The notes under the pieces: model-generated | Told to the model about the DNA's origin: nothing | What the model saw: the letters and a program-made list of their open reading frames with translations, nothing else | The model's database searches: none | Shown here: one piece after another, positions 1 through 7,323 of the stretch | How positions within the stretch are numbered: the stretch's first letter is position 1 | Layout: each line of letters opens with the position of its first letter | NCBI GenBank assembly: GCA_937922045.1 | Contig: CAKZXA010000087.1 | Location: 1-33,424 of the forward strand | Direction of reading: 5' to 3' | DNA: 33,424 nt | Origin: an uncultured Acidimicrobiales bacterium | GTDB taxonomy: Bacteria > Actinomycetota > Acidimicrobiia > Acidimicrobiales > SZUA-35 | Program-made: the position numbers and the translations under genes

Positions 1-1
1 G

Positions 2-618
2 GCTGCTTTGGCCGCTCATGGTGCTGAGCATCTCGTGCTCATCGATTCGATTTCGGCTCGGCGAGCCCCTACCGCGGGCCGACCCGCCGAAGCCGAGCAG
101 ATGGACGAGGCCGAGTGGTCGGCGTTTCGTGATCGGATCGCCCACGCCGCCCGCGTGGCCACCGAGGAGTATGGTTTGACCGCCTCAATCCACGCCCATG
201 CCGCCGGCTTTGTCGACTTCCAGCCTGAACTGCAGCGTCTGCTCGACGAGGTGGATGAATCGATCCTGAAGATCTGTCTCGACACCGGTCATCACACCTA
301 TGCCGGGGGAGACCCTGTGGCTTTCATGGGCGAGCATTTCGATCGACTGGCCTACGTTCACTTCAAGACATAGCGCCGACGATCAAGGCTGATGTGATCG
401 AGCATCGCACCGACTTCTACGAGGCCTGCGGGCAGGGCATCTTCTGCAACCTGGGCGATGGTGAGGTTGATTTTCCCGCTGTTCGGCAGCTGCTGATCGA
501 TGGTGGCTATACCGGTTGGTGCACGATCGAACAGGATTGTGACCCGGAGGGTCATACATCGCCGCTGACCGATGCCACTTTCAACCGTAAATACCTGGCT
601 TCGATCGGGTTCGACTAG
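2..618 (+). pseudogene. IolE-like sugar phosphate isomerase/epimerase or inosose dehydratase, 5' partial and frameshifted
   Basis: This is the C-terminal two thirds of a xylose-isomerase-like TIM barrel, open at the left window edge. It is read in two frames: frame 2 up to a stop at 371-373, then frame 1 from about 370 to the stop at 616-618. Joined, the protein runs smoothly through 'YVHFK(D)IAPTIKADVIEHR', which is what this family has, so one base (probably a G after the AAG at 365-367) is missing. The motif LDTGH at about 275-290 carries the usual metal-binding Asp and His, and the late IEQD holds the last metal-ligand Glu. IolE converts 2-keto-myo-inositol to a diketo product, and related proteins act on other keto sugars. 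The sugar importer downstream fits a catabolic role. Whether the frameshift is real or a sequencing error cannot be told here. Confidence 0.75.
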
Positions 619-621
619 CTC

Positions 622-633
622 GACAACCTTGTC
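622..633. promoter_or_regulatory. operator-like palindrome, possible third LacI-type site
   Basis: GACAACCTTGTC differs at one central base from the core GACAACGTTGTC of the two operators at 4899-4943. It lies 3 nt after the stop of the IolE-like gene and about 140 bp before the SBP56 gene. Similarity to the other sites is seen directly; binding by the same regulator is inference. Confidence 0.35.
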
Positions 634-771
634 CTAAAATCGTTGCTACCCAATCCGATGTTGTACCTTTGACATGGTTGGCAGTTTTGCTGATTCACGT
701 TTCTTGTCTCGGTGAACCACCGGGCGTGAGCAGTTTTCTTCATACGCAAATACATCGGAAGGACCACCGTC

Positions 772-2133
772 ATGACCACCGAAGACTCCGCCTGCTGCGG
801 CCCCGGCTATGCCTCACCAGAAGAGGCCATGCGGGCCGATCGCGAAAAGCTTCTTTACACGGTGTGTCTCTACACCGGTACCGGGGTTGAAGCTCCCGAC
901 TATCTTGCCACCATCGATGCCGACCCTGAGTCACCGACCTACTCGCAGGTGATTAGTCGTCTCGAAATGCCCAACATTGGCGATGAGCTGCACCACACCG
1001 GCTGGAACGCCTGCTCATCATGTCACAGCGACTCTTCGAAAGAACGAAAGTTCATGATCGTGCCCGGTGTGCGTTCATCTCGTCTTCATATCGTCGATAC
1101 GGCAACCGATCCCCGCAACCCCACCCTTCACAAGGTCATCGAGGGCGACGAGATCAAGTCCAAGACAAACCTCTCGGCGCCCCACACGGTGCACTGCCTC
1201 GGCTCAGACATCATCATCTCCATGCTGGGCGACGCCGACGGTGAGGCTCCAGGAGGCTTCCTTCACCTCAACGAAGATTTTGAGATCGTCGGCCGGTGGG
1301 AAGAGAACATCACCGGCATGAACTACAACTACGACTTCTGGTACCAGCCCAGGCACAACATGATGGTGTCCTCGGAATGGGCTGCGCCCAACACCTTCAT
1401 GCCGGGCTTCGACCTCGCCGACGTCGATGCGGGCAAGTATGGGCACTCCATCCACTTCTGGGATTTCGAGGCTCGGAAGATTACCAAATCTGTCGATCTG
1501 GGCGAGGAAGGTATGATCCCGCTCGAAGTCCGTTTCATGCACAACCCCGACTCGACGCACGGCTTCGTTGGCGCCACCCTTTCATCAAACATCTTTCATT
1601 GGCACCAGAACGGCTCCGGTCCGCAGGTCGAGAAGGTCATCGATGTGCCGCCGGTGGAACTCGAAGGCTGGGATTTCCCGGTGCCAAGTCTGATCACCGA
1701 CGTGCTCGTCTCCATGGACGACCGCTTCCTCTACTTCTCGAACTGGCTCCACGGTGATGTTCGCCAATACGACATCAGCGATCCGTCCAACCCGAAGCTG
1801 ACCGGTCAGGCCTGGATGGGCGGACTTTTGGGCAAGGCTCCCGTGGTGAACGGTCGGGAGATCCAGGGGGCGCCTCAGATGATTCAGCTCTCGCTCGACG
1901 GTAAGCGCTTGTTCGTGACCACCTCACTGTTCTCGACCTGGGACAACCAGTTCTACCCCGGCATGAACGAGGCGGGCTCGGCCATGATCATGGTTGATTG
2001 CGACACCGAAAGCGGTGGTATGTCGATCAACCCCGACTTCTACGTCGACTTTGGGGCTGAACCCAACGGCCCTTCTCGCTGCCACGAAACCCGGTATCCA
2101 GGAGGCGACTGCACGTCGGATATCTGGGTCTAG
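772..2133 (+). CDS. selenium-binding protein 56 family, methanethiol oxidase
   Basis: This is a full-length member of the SBP56 family (453 aa, typical 430-470). Bacterial members (MtoX) oxidise methanethiol to formaldehyde, hydrogen sulfide and hydrogen peroxide, using copper. Family hallmarks are visible: CLYTGTG near residue 32, a segment LGDELHHTGWNACSSC-like at residues 70-84 with the conserved CxxC (Cys81, Cys84), and the C-terminal RYPGGDCTSDIWV. The ATG at 772 is preceded by GGAAGGA at about 756-762, a good ribosome site. No signal peptide is seen, so the product should be cytoplasmic, unlike the periplasmic MtoX described in Hyphomicrobium. A ferredoxin gene starts 30 nt downstream and may share the transcript. 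The family assignment is strong; the substrate is inferred from the family. Confidence 0.9.
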   Translation: MTTEDSACCGPGYASPEEAMRADREKLLYTVCLYTGTGVEAPDYLATIDADPESPTYSQVISRLEMPNIGDELHHTGWNACSSCHSDSSKERKFMIVPGVRSSRLHIVDTATDPRNPTLHKVIEGDEIKSKTNLSAPHTVHCLGSDIIISMLGDADGEAPGGFLHLNEDFEIVGRWEENITGMNYNYDFWYQPRHNMMVSSEWAAPNTFMPGFDLADVDAGKYGHSIHFWDFEARKITKSVDLGEEGMIPLEVRFMHNPDSTHGFVGATLSSNIFHWHQNGSGPQVEKVIDVPPVELEGWDFPVPSLITDVLVSMDDRFLYFSNWLHGDVRQYDISDPSNPKLTGQAWMGGLLGKAPVVNGREIQGAPQMIQLSLDGKRLFVTTSLFSTWDNQFYPGMNEAGSAMIMVDCDTESGGMSINPDFYVDFGAEPNGPSRCHETRYPGGDCTSDIWV

Positions 2134-2163
2134 GGGCCTGGCTCGACGTTCAGGATCGGCGAT

Positions 2164-2502
2164 ATGCCGAGCGAAGATCCACCACCACTTCACAAGGTTG
2201 TTCTTGTGAATGAGGATGGCCGAGCGCTGACCGTGCCCGCCGACCAGACCGTGCTTGACGCGGCTGAGGAGGCGGGCATGGTCCTGCCCTACGGCTGTCG
2301 CTACGGCGGCTGTGTGACCTGCGCTGCTCGCCTCGTGTCTGGCGCCATCGACCAGCCCGAGGCGGTTGGTTTGAAGGACTACATGGCTGAAGCCGGCTAC
2401 GTGCTGACGTGTGTTGCCTACCCCCGTAGCGACTGCGAGCTCGAGGTGGGGGTGCGAAGCCACTTCCGTGGGCTCTACCGAAACCCGTTCCGGGGAGGCT
2501 GA
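2164..2502 (+). CDS. plant-type 2Fe-2S ferredoxin
   Basis: A 112 aa protein with a beta-grasp ferredoxin pattern. The cluster ligands are Cys45, Cys50 and Cys53 (C-x4-C-x2-C in YGCRYGGCVTC) and Cys83 (YVLTC). It is a soluble one-electron carrier. AGGA at 2152-2155 lies 8 nt before the ATG. It starts 30 nt after the SBP56 gene on the same strand, so co-expression is likely and it could serve a redox enzyme encoded nearby; the partner is not known. No signal peptide is present. The fold call is firm; any link to methanethiol oxidation is a guess from gene order. Confidence 0.88.
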   Translation: MPSEDPPPLHKVVLVNEDGRALTVPADQTVLDAAEEAGMVLPYGCRYGGCVTCAARLVSGAIDQPEAVGLKDYMAEAGYVLTCVAYPRSDCELEVGVRSHFRGLYRNPFRGG

Positions 2503-2550
2503 CAATCGCGCGCCCTCGTCGGGTCTTTCGGTCGTCGGTAGAAGGCCCGC

Positions 2551-2562
2551 TACTCTGTCTCG
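2551..2562 (+). promoter_or_regulatory. -10 element for a leaderless transcript
   Basis: TACTCT at 2551-2556 is followed by 6 nt and then the ATG at 2563. No Shine-Dalgarno is present. The spacing puts the transcription start at or next to the start codon, as in leaderless actinobacterial genes. Confidence 0.45.
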
Positions 2563-3327
2563 ATGACCGAGTCGCCACTCTGGCTGATCGAACTCCGGGC
2601 GGAGCTGAGCGAGGCAGGGCTAGGGCTTTGCGACATCATCGACGTGGACCGGCTCGATGACGCTACATGGATGGTGCCAACTGCTGAGCGGCCTGCAAGC
2701 GGCAGCCTGCTCCTCGTTGGTAATGCTGGCGCTGGCCTCTGGCGTTCCTTGCCGGAGGAGAACTCGGGTTCCGTTCAACGGCTAGATCCAAGCACCGATC
2801 CGGTGGACTCCTTCAGCCACCGCATCACCGACAAGGCGCTGAACCGGCACCTACCCGATGTTGAGCGGATGTCCCTCTATCCATTCGGTCGATGCCCGGC
2901 TGATCTCGTTGCCCTCGGATCGGTACTCGGCTGGCACACCCCATCGCCGATGGGTCTTGGCATCCACCAGTCTTTCGGCATGTGGACCGCCTACCGGGCG
3001 CTTTGGTGGTTGAACACATCGGCGGTTGGTCCCACGGTCGGGGCGTCGACGGCGCTGGTCGACCGCAATCGTCCGGGGCCATGCGACAGCTGCGCGACGA
3101 CCGATTGTGTCGAGGCCTGCCCTCCTCAGGCCCTCGAACGTGGCCGACGCATCGATCTCGACGCTTGCATTGGTCACCGAACGAAGGCGGGGAGCAGCTG
3201 CGCCCAACGATGCCTCGCTCGGGAAGCCTGCCCGGTGGGTTCGCATCATCGCTACAACGACGATCAGATCGCCTACCACTACTCGATTTCGTTGCAGTCG
3301 ATGTTGCGCAACATCGGTGGGGTCTAG
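2563..3327 (+). CDS. QueG-like 4Fe-4S dicluster protein
   Basis: A 254 aa protein whose C-terminal third holds two cysteine sets: Cys174, 177, 182 and 186 (C-x2-C-x4-C-x3-CP) and Cys202, 213, 217 and 223. This resembles the two 4Fe-4S clusters of epoxyqueuosine reductase (QueG), but the protein is much shorter than QueG and I do not see its cobalamin-binding part clearly. Short proteins of this type are often annotated '4Fe-4S ferredoxin' without known function. The N-terminal half has a glycine-rich stretch (LLVGNAGAGLW) near residue 50. It follows the 2Fe-2S ferredoxin by 60 nt but appears to have its own promoter. It is an iron-sulfur redox protein of unknown substrate. Confidence 0.65.
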   Translation: MTESPLWLIELRAELSEAGLGLCDIIDVDRLDDATWMVPTAERPASGSLLLVGNAGAGLWRSLPEENSGSVQRLDPSTDPVDSFSHRITDKALNRHLPDVERMSLYPFGRCPADLVALGSVLGWHTPSPMGLGIHQSFGMWTAYRALWWLNTSAVGPTVGASTALVDRNRPGPCDSCATTDCVEACPPQALERGRRIDLDACIGHRTKAGSSCAQRCLAREACPVGSHHRYNDDQIAYHYSISLQSMLRNIGGV

Positions 3328-3352
3328 CGGCCGGTCGTGGCCGCCACGCTAG
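3324..3352. terminator. possible GC-rich bidirectional hairpin between convergent genes
   Basis: Two alternative stems sit between the convergent stop codons: CTAGCG (3324-3329) with CGCTAG (3347-3352), and GCGGCC (3327-3332) with GGCCGC (3339-3344). There is no T-run on either side, so terminator function is only plausible. Confidence 0.3.
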
Positions 3353-4614
3353 TCGCGGACCACCACCGGTGTGCCGTTTGGCAGTAGAGATGGCAGGTAC
3401 TCGGCAATGTGCATCGGGACTCGGACACAGCCGTGGCTGGCCGGGTACGACGGCACCGAGGTGGCCCCATGAAACGCTATGCCCCCACTGGTGAAGTAGA
3501 GGGGGTTATAGAGTCGTCCAATGCCGAGGCTCGACTCGCGCCAGCCCCGAATGCGACGGGTGATGGTGAACTCGCCGGTGGGCGTGATCGATTTGCCGCT
3601 GTAGCGGCCTTGACGCCACGGTATGCCGCTGCCGCTGGAGACGTGGCTGACGAGCACGGGAACGGTCTGGCCCGGGTCATACATCATCATCAGCTGTTGA
3701 GAGAGATCGACCTCCACCCATCGACGTTCGTAGGAGGCAGCGGGGCCCCCAATCGACCCGTTGAGCACGCCTTCGAGAGCAGCCTGATCGTCGTCGCCCC
3801 ATGAGCCATCCATCGAAAGTCCGGCCAGCTTCTCCAGTGACCAGATCGCCTGCTTCGTCTTGGTGCCGTAGGAACCGTCGGCCAGCCCCGGGTCGAAGGG
3901 GCCATCGGCGAGTTGCTGCTGGTATGCCTTCGTCGCAGTTTTCGCGTTGGCGGCGTCATTGGTTGCGGTAGCTCCTGAAGCGTCACCAGTTGTTGCGTTC
4001 GTGTCGGTGGGGTTGGCGCCGCCGCCACTGTCTCCGGCGACGCCGCTGGCTCGGCCGTCGAAGCTGGCGAGTGCTGAGGCGGTGGCGGCGTCGACCTTGC
4101 CGGTGACCGCGAGCCCAACCTGCCGCTGGAAAGCTTCAATACCTGTCCGGGTCTTGCGCCCGTAGAGGCCGTCGACCGGTCCTGGGTTGAACCCGGCGTC
4201 GACGAGATGTTGCTGGGCTTCCCTGATCGACATCGTCGGTGACGGGTTGTTCGAGGCGGCGGTTGATCCGGTTGGGGCTTGATAGGCATCGAGCGCGGTG
4301 GAACTTGCCGCGTCGAGCTTGCCGGTCTCGGTCAGTCCGACCGCTCGTTGCATCGAGGAGACCGCGGCCGCCGTTTTGCGACCGTAGATTCCATCGACAG
4401 GGCCTGGCGCAAAGCCCTTGTCGGCGAGGCGTTGTTGGAGATTGCGAACAGTGTCGCCTCGATCTCCTCGTTGAGCCAGCACGGTTGAAATCGCATCGCT
4501 GCTTTCAGCCTGCTGGGCTATGACCGGTTGTGTACTGACCGTCGGTACGGCTGGTCCCGGCTGAAGAAACCCAACGATCAGGGTTGCTCCTGCCAACGCT
4601 AGTACTGCCATCAT
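3349..4614 (-). CDS. L,D-transpeptidase (YkuD) with three peptidoglycan-binding domains
   Basis: This secreted cell-wall enzyme would form 3-3 cross-links or attach proteins to peptidoglycan. From the ATG at 4614 (or 4611) it is about 421 aa. It has an N-terminal hydrophobic segment (LALAGATLIVGFL), then three PG_binding_1 repeats, each with the GPVDGxYGRKT-type core (the third is degenerate: GLADGSYGTKT), then a YkuD domain with an upstream HG and the catalytic SHGCVR motif (Cys396 counted from 4614). The reading frame is open further upstream to 4800, but AGGAGG (complement of 4618-4623) lies 3 nt before the ATG at 4614 and 6 nt before that at 4611, so the shorter start is preferred. It is convergent with the 4Fe-4S gene. 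Confidence 0.9.
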   Translation of the reverse strand: MMAVLALAGATLIVGFLQPGPAVPTVSTQPVIAQQAESSDAISTVLAQRGDRGDTVRNLQQRLADKGFAPGPVDGIYGRKTAAAVSSMQRAVGLTETGKLDAASSTALDAYQAPTGSTAASNNPSPTMSIREAQQHLVDAGFNPGPVDGLYGRKTRTGIEAFQRQVGLAVTGKVDAATASALASFDGRASGVAGDSGGGANPTDTNATTGDASGATATNDAANAKTATKAYQQQLADGPFDPGLADGSYGTKTKQAIWSLEKLAGLSMDGSWGDDDQAALEGVLNGSIGGPAASYERRWVEVDLSQQLMMMYDPGQTVPVLVSHVSSGSGIPWRQGRYSGKSITPTGEFTITRRIRGWRESSLGIGRLYNPLYFTSGGIAFHGATSVPSYPASHGCVRVPMHIAEYLPSLLPNGTPVVVRD

Positions 4615-4659
4615 GACCCTCCTCTGCTCGCCGTTCGCTAACCCATTCGTCACGTAATG

Positions 4660-4688
4660 GACGTATGCGTTTACTAGACGTATGCGTT
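4660..4688. repeat. two perfect 12-bp direct repeats upstream of the L,D-transpeptidase
   Basis: GACGTATGCGTT occurs at 4660-4671 and again at 4677-4688, a period of 17 bp. They lie 46-74 bp upstream of the L,D-transpeptidase start, in the promoter region. Such paired direct repeats are typical of response-regulator boxes; which protein binds is unknown. Confidence 0.6.
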
Positions 4689-4890
4689 CGCACACCCGAA
4701 GGACGAGAACGGCCTCGCTTCGACGTCGCTCCTGCCCGGAGAGTGTCCTTGTCGACCATTGTCGCGCGAATCGGTGTTGTTGTGCTATCGGGTGCATCAT
4801 CGATCGGCATTGTTCGGACGAGAACGATCTCGGCAGGGAAGTTCTTTCGAAATTCGGTTCGATGTCGGGGCGCCACTGATGCCTTTTTCG
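4689..4890. other. intergenic stretch without recognisable gene
   Basis: Part of the 391-bp gap between the divergent L,D-transpeptidase and sugar-importer genes. Open frames cross it on both strands but none shows a recognisable domain or ribosome site. Apart from the direct repeats and the operator region on either side, I see nothing definable in it. Confidence 0.5.
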
Positions 4891-4897
4891 CGGTTGC

Positions 4898-4943
4898 TTG
4901 ACAACGTTGTCAGGGGGGTCATAGAGTCCTCACAACGTTGTCA
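4898..4943 (+). promoter_or_regulatory. sugar-importer promoter with two LacI-type operators
   Basis: TTGACA at 4898-4903 is a perfect -35; possible -10 elements are CATAGA (4920-4925) or TAGAGT (4922-4927). A perfect 14-bp palindrome TGACAACGTTGTCA spans 4899-4912 over the -35, and a second copy with one mismatch, TCACAACGTTGTCA, spans 4930-4943 near the start point. Their centres are 31 bp apart, about three helical turns, so two dimers would sit on the same face. The central CG and the symmetric half-sites are typical of LacI-family sugar repressors. The regulator gene is not in the window. Confidence 0.75.
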
Positions 4944-5005
4944 ATTCATGTCTAAACAGGTGTGGAAGACAGCGTGGAGACAGAAACCTTTCGAGGGGAG
5001 CACAT

Positions 5006-6112
5006 ATGAACATGCAACGTAAGGGCTGGCGCCTGCTAGCTCTCGTTTTTGCATTCGCACTGACGGCAGCGGCCTGCGGTGATGGCGACGACGCGGCCAG
5101 TGGTGGAGACGGAGATGGTGAAGTATCCGTTTCATTGATCACGAAGGATTCAACCAATCCGTTCTTCGTGGCCATGCAGGAGGGTGCCAAGGAGAAAGCT
5201 GCTGAGCTAGGCGTAGAGATCAAGATCGGTTCCGGCAGCGAAGAAGGCGACGACCAAGGCCAGATCAACCTGATCGAAGAGGCCATCTCGCTCGGGCAGG
5301 ACGGCATCCTGATCACCCCGATGTCGGTCAACGTTAACAACGCTATTCAGAAGGCTCGTGACGCTGGGCTCTACGTGATCGCGCTGGACACACCAACCGA
5401 CCCACCCGACGCTGTCGACATCACCTTCGCCACCGATAACTGCAAGGCTGGCGAGGCTATCGGCCAGTGGGCGGCGGGCAAGCTCAACGGCGAAAAGGCC
5501 GTCATCGCTCGTCTGGTGATCTTCGACGACCGCACCGTATCGGTCGACTACTGCCGTGATAACGGCTTCCTCAAGGGCATGGGTATCGATATCGGCGAGC
5601 TTGAGATCATGGGTGACGAGCCCGAGTCCGGCAGCTACACCACCGGTGCCGGTGGCGACTACGAGTGGGTTTGCCTTGAAGCGACCGGCGCCAACGAGGA
5701 AGGCGGCCGTACAGGCATGGAGACATGTCTCTCGAAGAACCCCGACATCAACGTCGTCTACACCATCAACGAACCGACCGCCTTTGGTGCAGCAGCTGCG
5801 CTTGAAGCGGCGGGCAAGATTGTTGGCGACGACGTCATCGTGGTCTCGGTCGACGGCGGCCTGGCTGGCGTCGAAGCGGTGCAGAGTGGCAGCATCCAGG
5901 CCACCTCACAGCAGTATCCGCTGCGTATGGCCAGCCTCGGCGTCGAAGCCATCAACAAGATTGCTACCGGCGGCGACGCCCCAAGCAACACCTCTGATGA
6001 CGGCACGTTCTTCGATACCGGCGTGGCCTTGTGTACCGATGATCCAATGGACACGGTGACCGTAGCCGATCAGGAAGAATCCCAGTACTGCATCGATAAC
6101 GCCTGGGGCTAG
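5006..6112 (+). CDS. sugar ABC transporter substrate-binding lipoprotein (ribose/fructose/rhizopine type)
   Basis: A 368 aa type I periplasmic-binding-fold protein (Peripla_BP_4). It would capture a sugar outside the membrane for the permease and ATPase encoded next. A signal peptide (MNMQRKGWRLLALVFAFALTAAAC) ends in a lipobox with Cys24, so it is anchored as a lipoprotein. Family features are STNPFFVAMQEGAKEKAAELG after the first strand, GILITPMSVN, and DVIVVSVDGG near the C-terminal half. Four extra cysteines lie in the mature protein. GGGGAG at 4995-5000 gives the ribosome site for the ATG at 5006. It is transcribed from the LacI-operator promoter and followed by a strong hairpin, which would let the binding protein be made in excess over the membrane parts. 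The ligand is not determinable. Confidence 0.92.
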   Translation: MNMQRKGWRLLALVFAFALTAAACGDGDDAASGGDGDGEVSVSLITKDSTNPFFVAMQEGAKEKAAELGVEIKIGSGSEEGDDQGQINLIEEAISLGQDGILITPMSVNVNNAIQKARDAGLYVIALDTPTDPPDAVDITFATDNCKAGEAIGQWAAGKLNGEKAVIARLVIFDDRTVSVDYCRDNGFLKGMGIDIGELEIMGDEPESGSYTTGAGGDYEWVCLEATGANEEGGRTGMETCLSKNPDINVVYTINEPTAFGAAAALEAAGKIVGDDVIVVSVDGGLAGVEAVQSGSIQATSQQYPLRMASLGVEAINKIATGGDAPSNTSDDGTFFDTGVALCTDDPMDTVTVADQEESQYCIDNAWG

Positions 6113-6129
6113 AAACCCAGACTTGACGT

Positions 6130-6169
6130 GAAAGAGGACGGCGACCCAAACCGGTCGCCGTCCTCTTTC
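6130..6169 (+). terminator. strong hairpin between binding-protein and permease genes
   Basis: A perfect 17-bp stem (6130-6146 with 6153-6169) with a 6-nt loop, starting 17 nt after the stop of the binding-protein gene. The 3' arm ends in CTCTTTC but no long T-run follows. It most likely acts as a partial terminator and mRNA stabiliser, a common arrangement in sugar importer operons. Confidence 0.75.
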
Positions 6170-6259
6170 GGTCTAGATCTCCACGTGGACGCCACCTTGG
6201 TCGGTGTCCCGAAGTGATGTGCACGATCTCTAACTCGAAGATGGCGAGGGCCCAATCCC

Positions 6260-7321
6260 GTGACTACAACTGCTACCGCTGACGCGAACGGCGTCGATCT
6301 AGCCGGGGAGTTTGATCCGCCGGGCGGGCTGCTGGCCGGCGTTCAGCGAACGCTCCACAAGTACCCGTACCTCAGCCCCTTGGCTGTGCTGATCATGGCC
6401 ATGATCATCTTCACTCTGCTGAACGAGCGCTTCATTTTCGCCGGCAACCTTTCGTTGATGACCCAGCAGACCGTCATCATCGGCACGCTCGCTATCGCAC
6501 AAACGCTTATCATCCTTACCGCTGGTATCGATCTGAGTATTGGCGCCGTCATGGTTTTCGGCCAGATGATGATGGCCAACCTCGCCGTATCGGCAACTGC
6601 ATCGAATGTGACCTTGGGCGGCTGGCCAGCCCCCGCTGCGATCCTTGTCGGCATCCTTATCTCCACCCTGGCTGGCGCGGCGAACGGGCTTCTTATCGTC
6701 CGGTTCAACCTGCCGCCATTCATCGTCACCCTGGGCACCCTGAGCGTGTTCACGGCCCTCACCCTGATCTTCTTCAAGGCTCGCACCATCCAGGGGCCGG
6801 AGTTGCCGAACATGATGACATGGATGGGCAACACCTTCGAGGTCGGCCCCTTTGACGTGGCCGTCGGTGTGCTCCTCATGTTCGCCCTCTACGGCATCTT
6901 CGCCTACATCCTGCGCAACACCGCCTGGGGCACACACATCTATGCCGTCGGCGACGATCCGGACGCGGCCGAACTATCGGGCATCAGTACCGGCCGAGTC
7001 CTCCTCGGGGTCTATACCGTGTCGGGTCTGATCATGGGTATCGCCGGCTGGATCACGATTGGTCGCGTCGGCTCGGCTAGCCCGAATGTCGCTCCCGAGA
7101 TCAACCTCGATTCGATTACTGCGGTGGTCATCGGTGGAACCTCTCTCTTCGGAGGTCGGGGGACCATGGCGGGCACTCTGCTTGGTGCCTTGCTGGTAAC
7201 CGTGGTGAAGAACGGGCTTTCCCTGGCTGGCCTCGATCAGGCCTACCGTGTGCTCGCCATCGGGTTGCTGGTGATAGCTGCGGTCGCCTTGGACCAATGG
7301 ATCAGAAAGGTCAAGGCCTAA
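6260..7321 (+). CDS. sugar ABC transporter permease (RbsC/FrcC type)
   Basis: A 353 aa polytopic inner-membrane protein of the BPD_transp_2 (branched-chain/ribose) family. Many hydrophobic helices are visible from residue 36 on, with the family motif LTAGIDLSIGAVM near residues 86-100, PPFIVTLGTLSVF, and the late VIGGTSLFGGRGTMAGTLLGALL that contacts the ATPase. A homodimer would form the channel. The GTG at 6260 is preceded by a weak GAGGG at 6246-6250; an N-terminal tail of about 35 residues precedes the first helix. The next gene begins 2 nt after the stop, so the two are translated from one message. Confidence 0.92.
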   Translation: MTTTATADANGVDLAGEFDPPGGLLAGVQRTLHKYPYLSPLAVLIMAMIIFTLLNERFIFAGNLSLMTQQTVIIGTLAIAQTLIILTAGIDLSIGAVMVFGQMMMANLAVSATASNVTLGGWPAPAAILVGILISTLAGAANGLLIVRFNLPPFIVTLGTLSVFTALTLIFFKARTIQGPELPNMMTWMGNTFEVGPFDVAVGVLLMFALYGIFAYILRNTAWGTHIYAVGDDPDAAELSGISTGRVLLGVYTVSGLIMGIAGWITIGRVGSASPNVAPEINLDSITAVVIGGTSLFGGRGTMAGTLLGALLVTVVKNGLSLAGLDQAYRVLAIGLLVIAAVALDQWIRKVKA

Positions 7322-7323
7322 CC

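Noticed and set aside
4615-4800. N-terminal extension of the L,D-transpeptidase by 62 codons.
   Set aside because: AGGAGG sits inside it just before the ATG at 4614, and the signal-like segment starts there; the extension would bury it.
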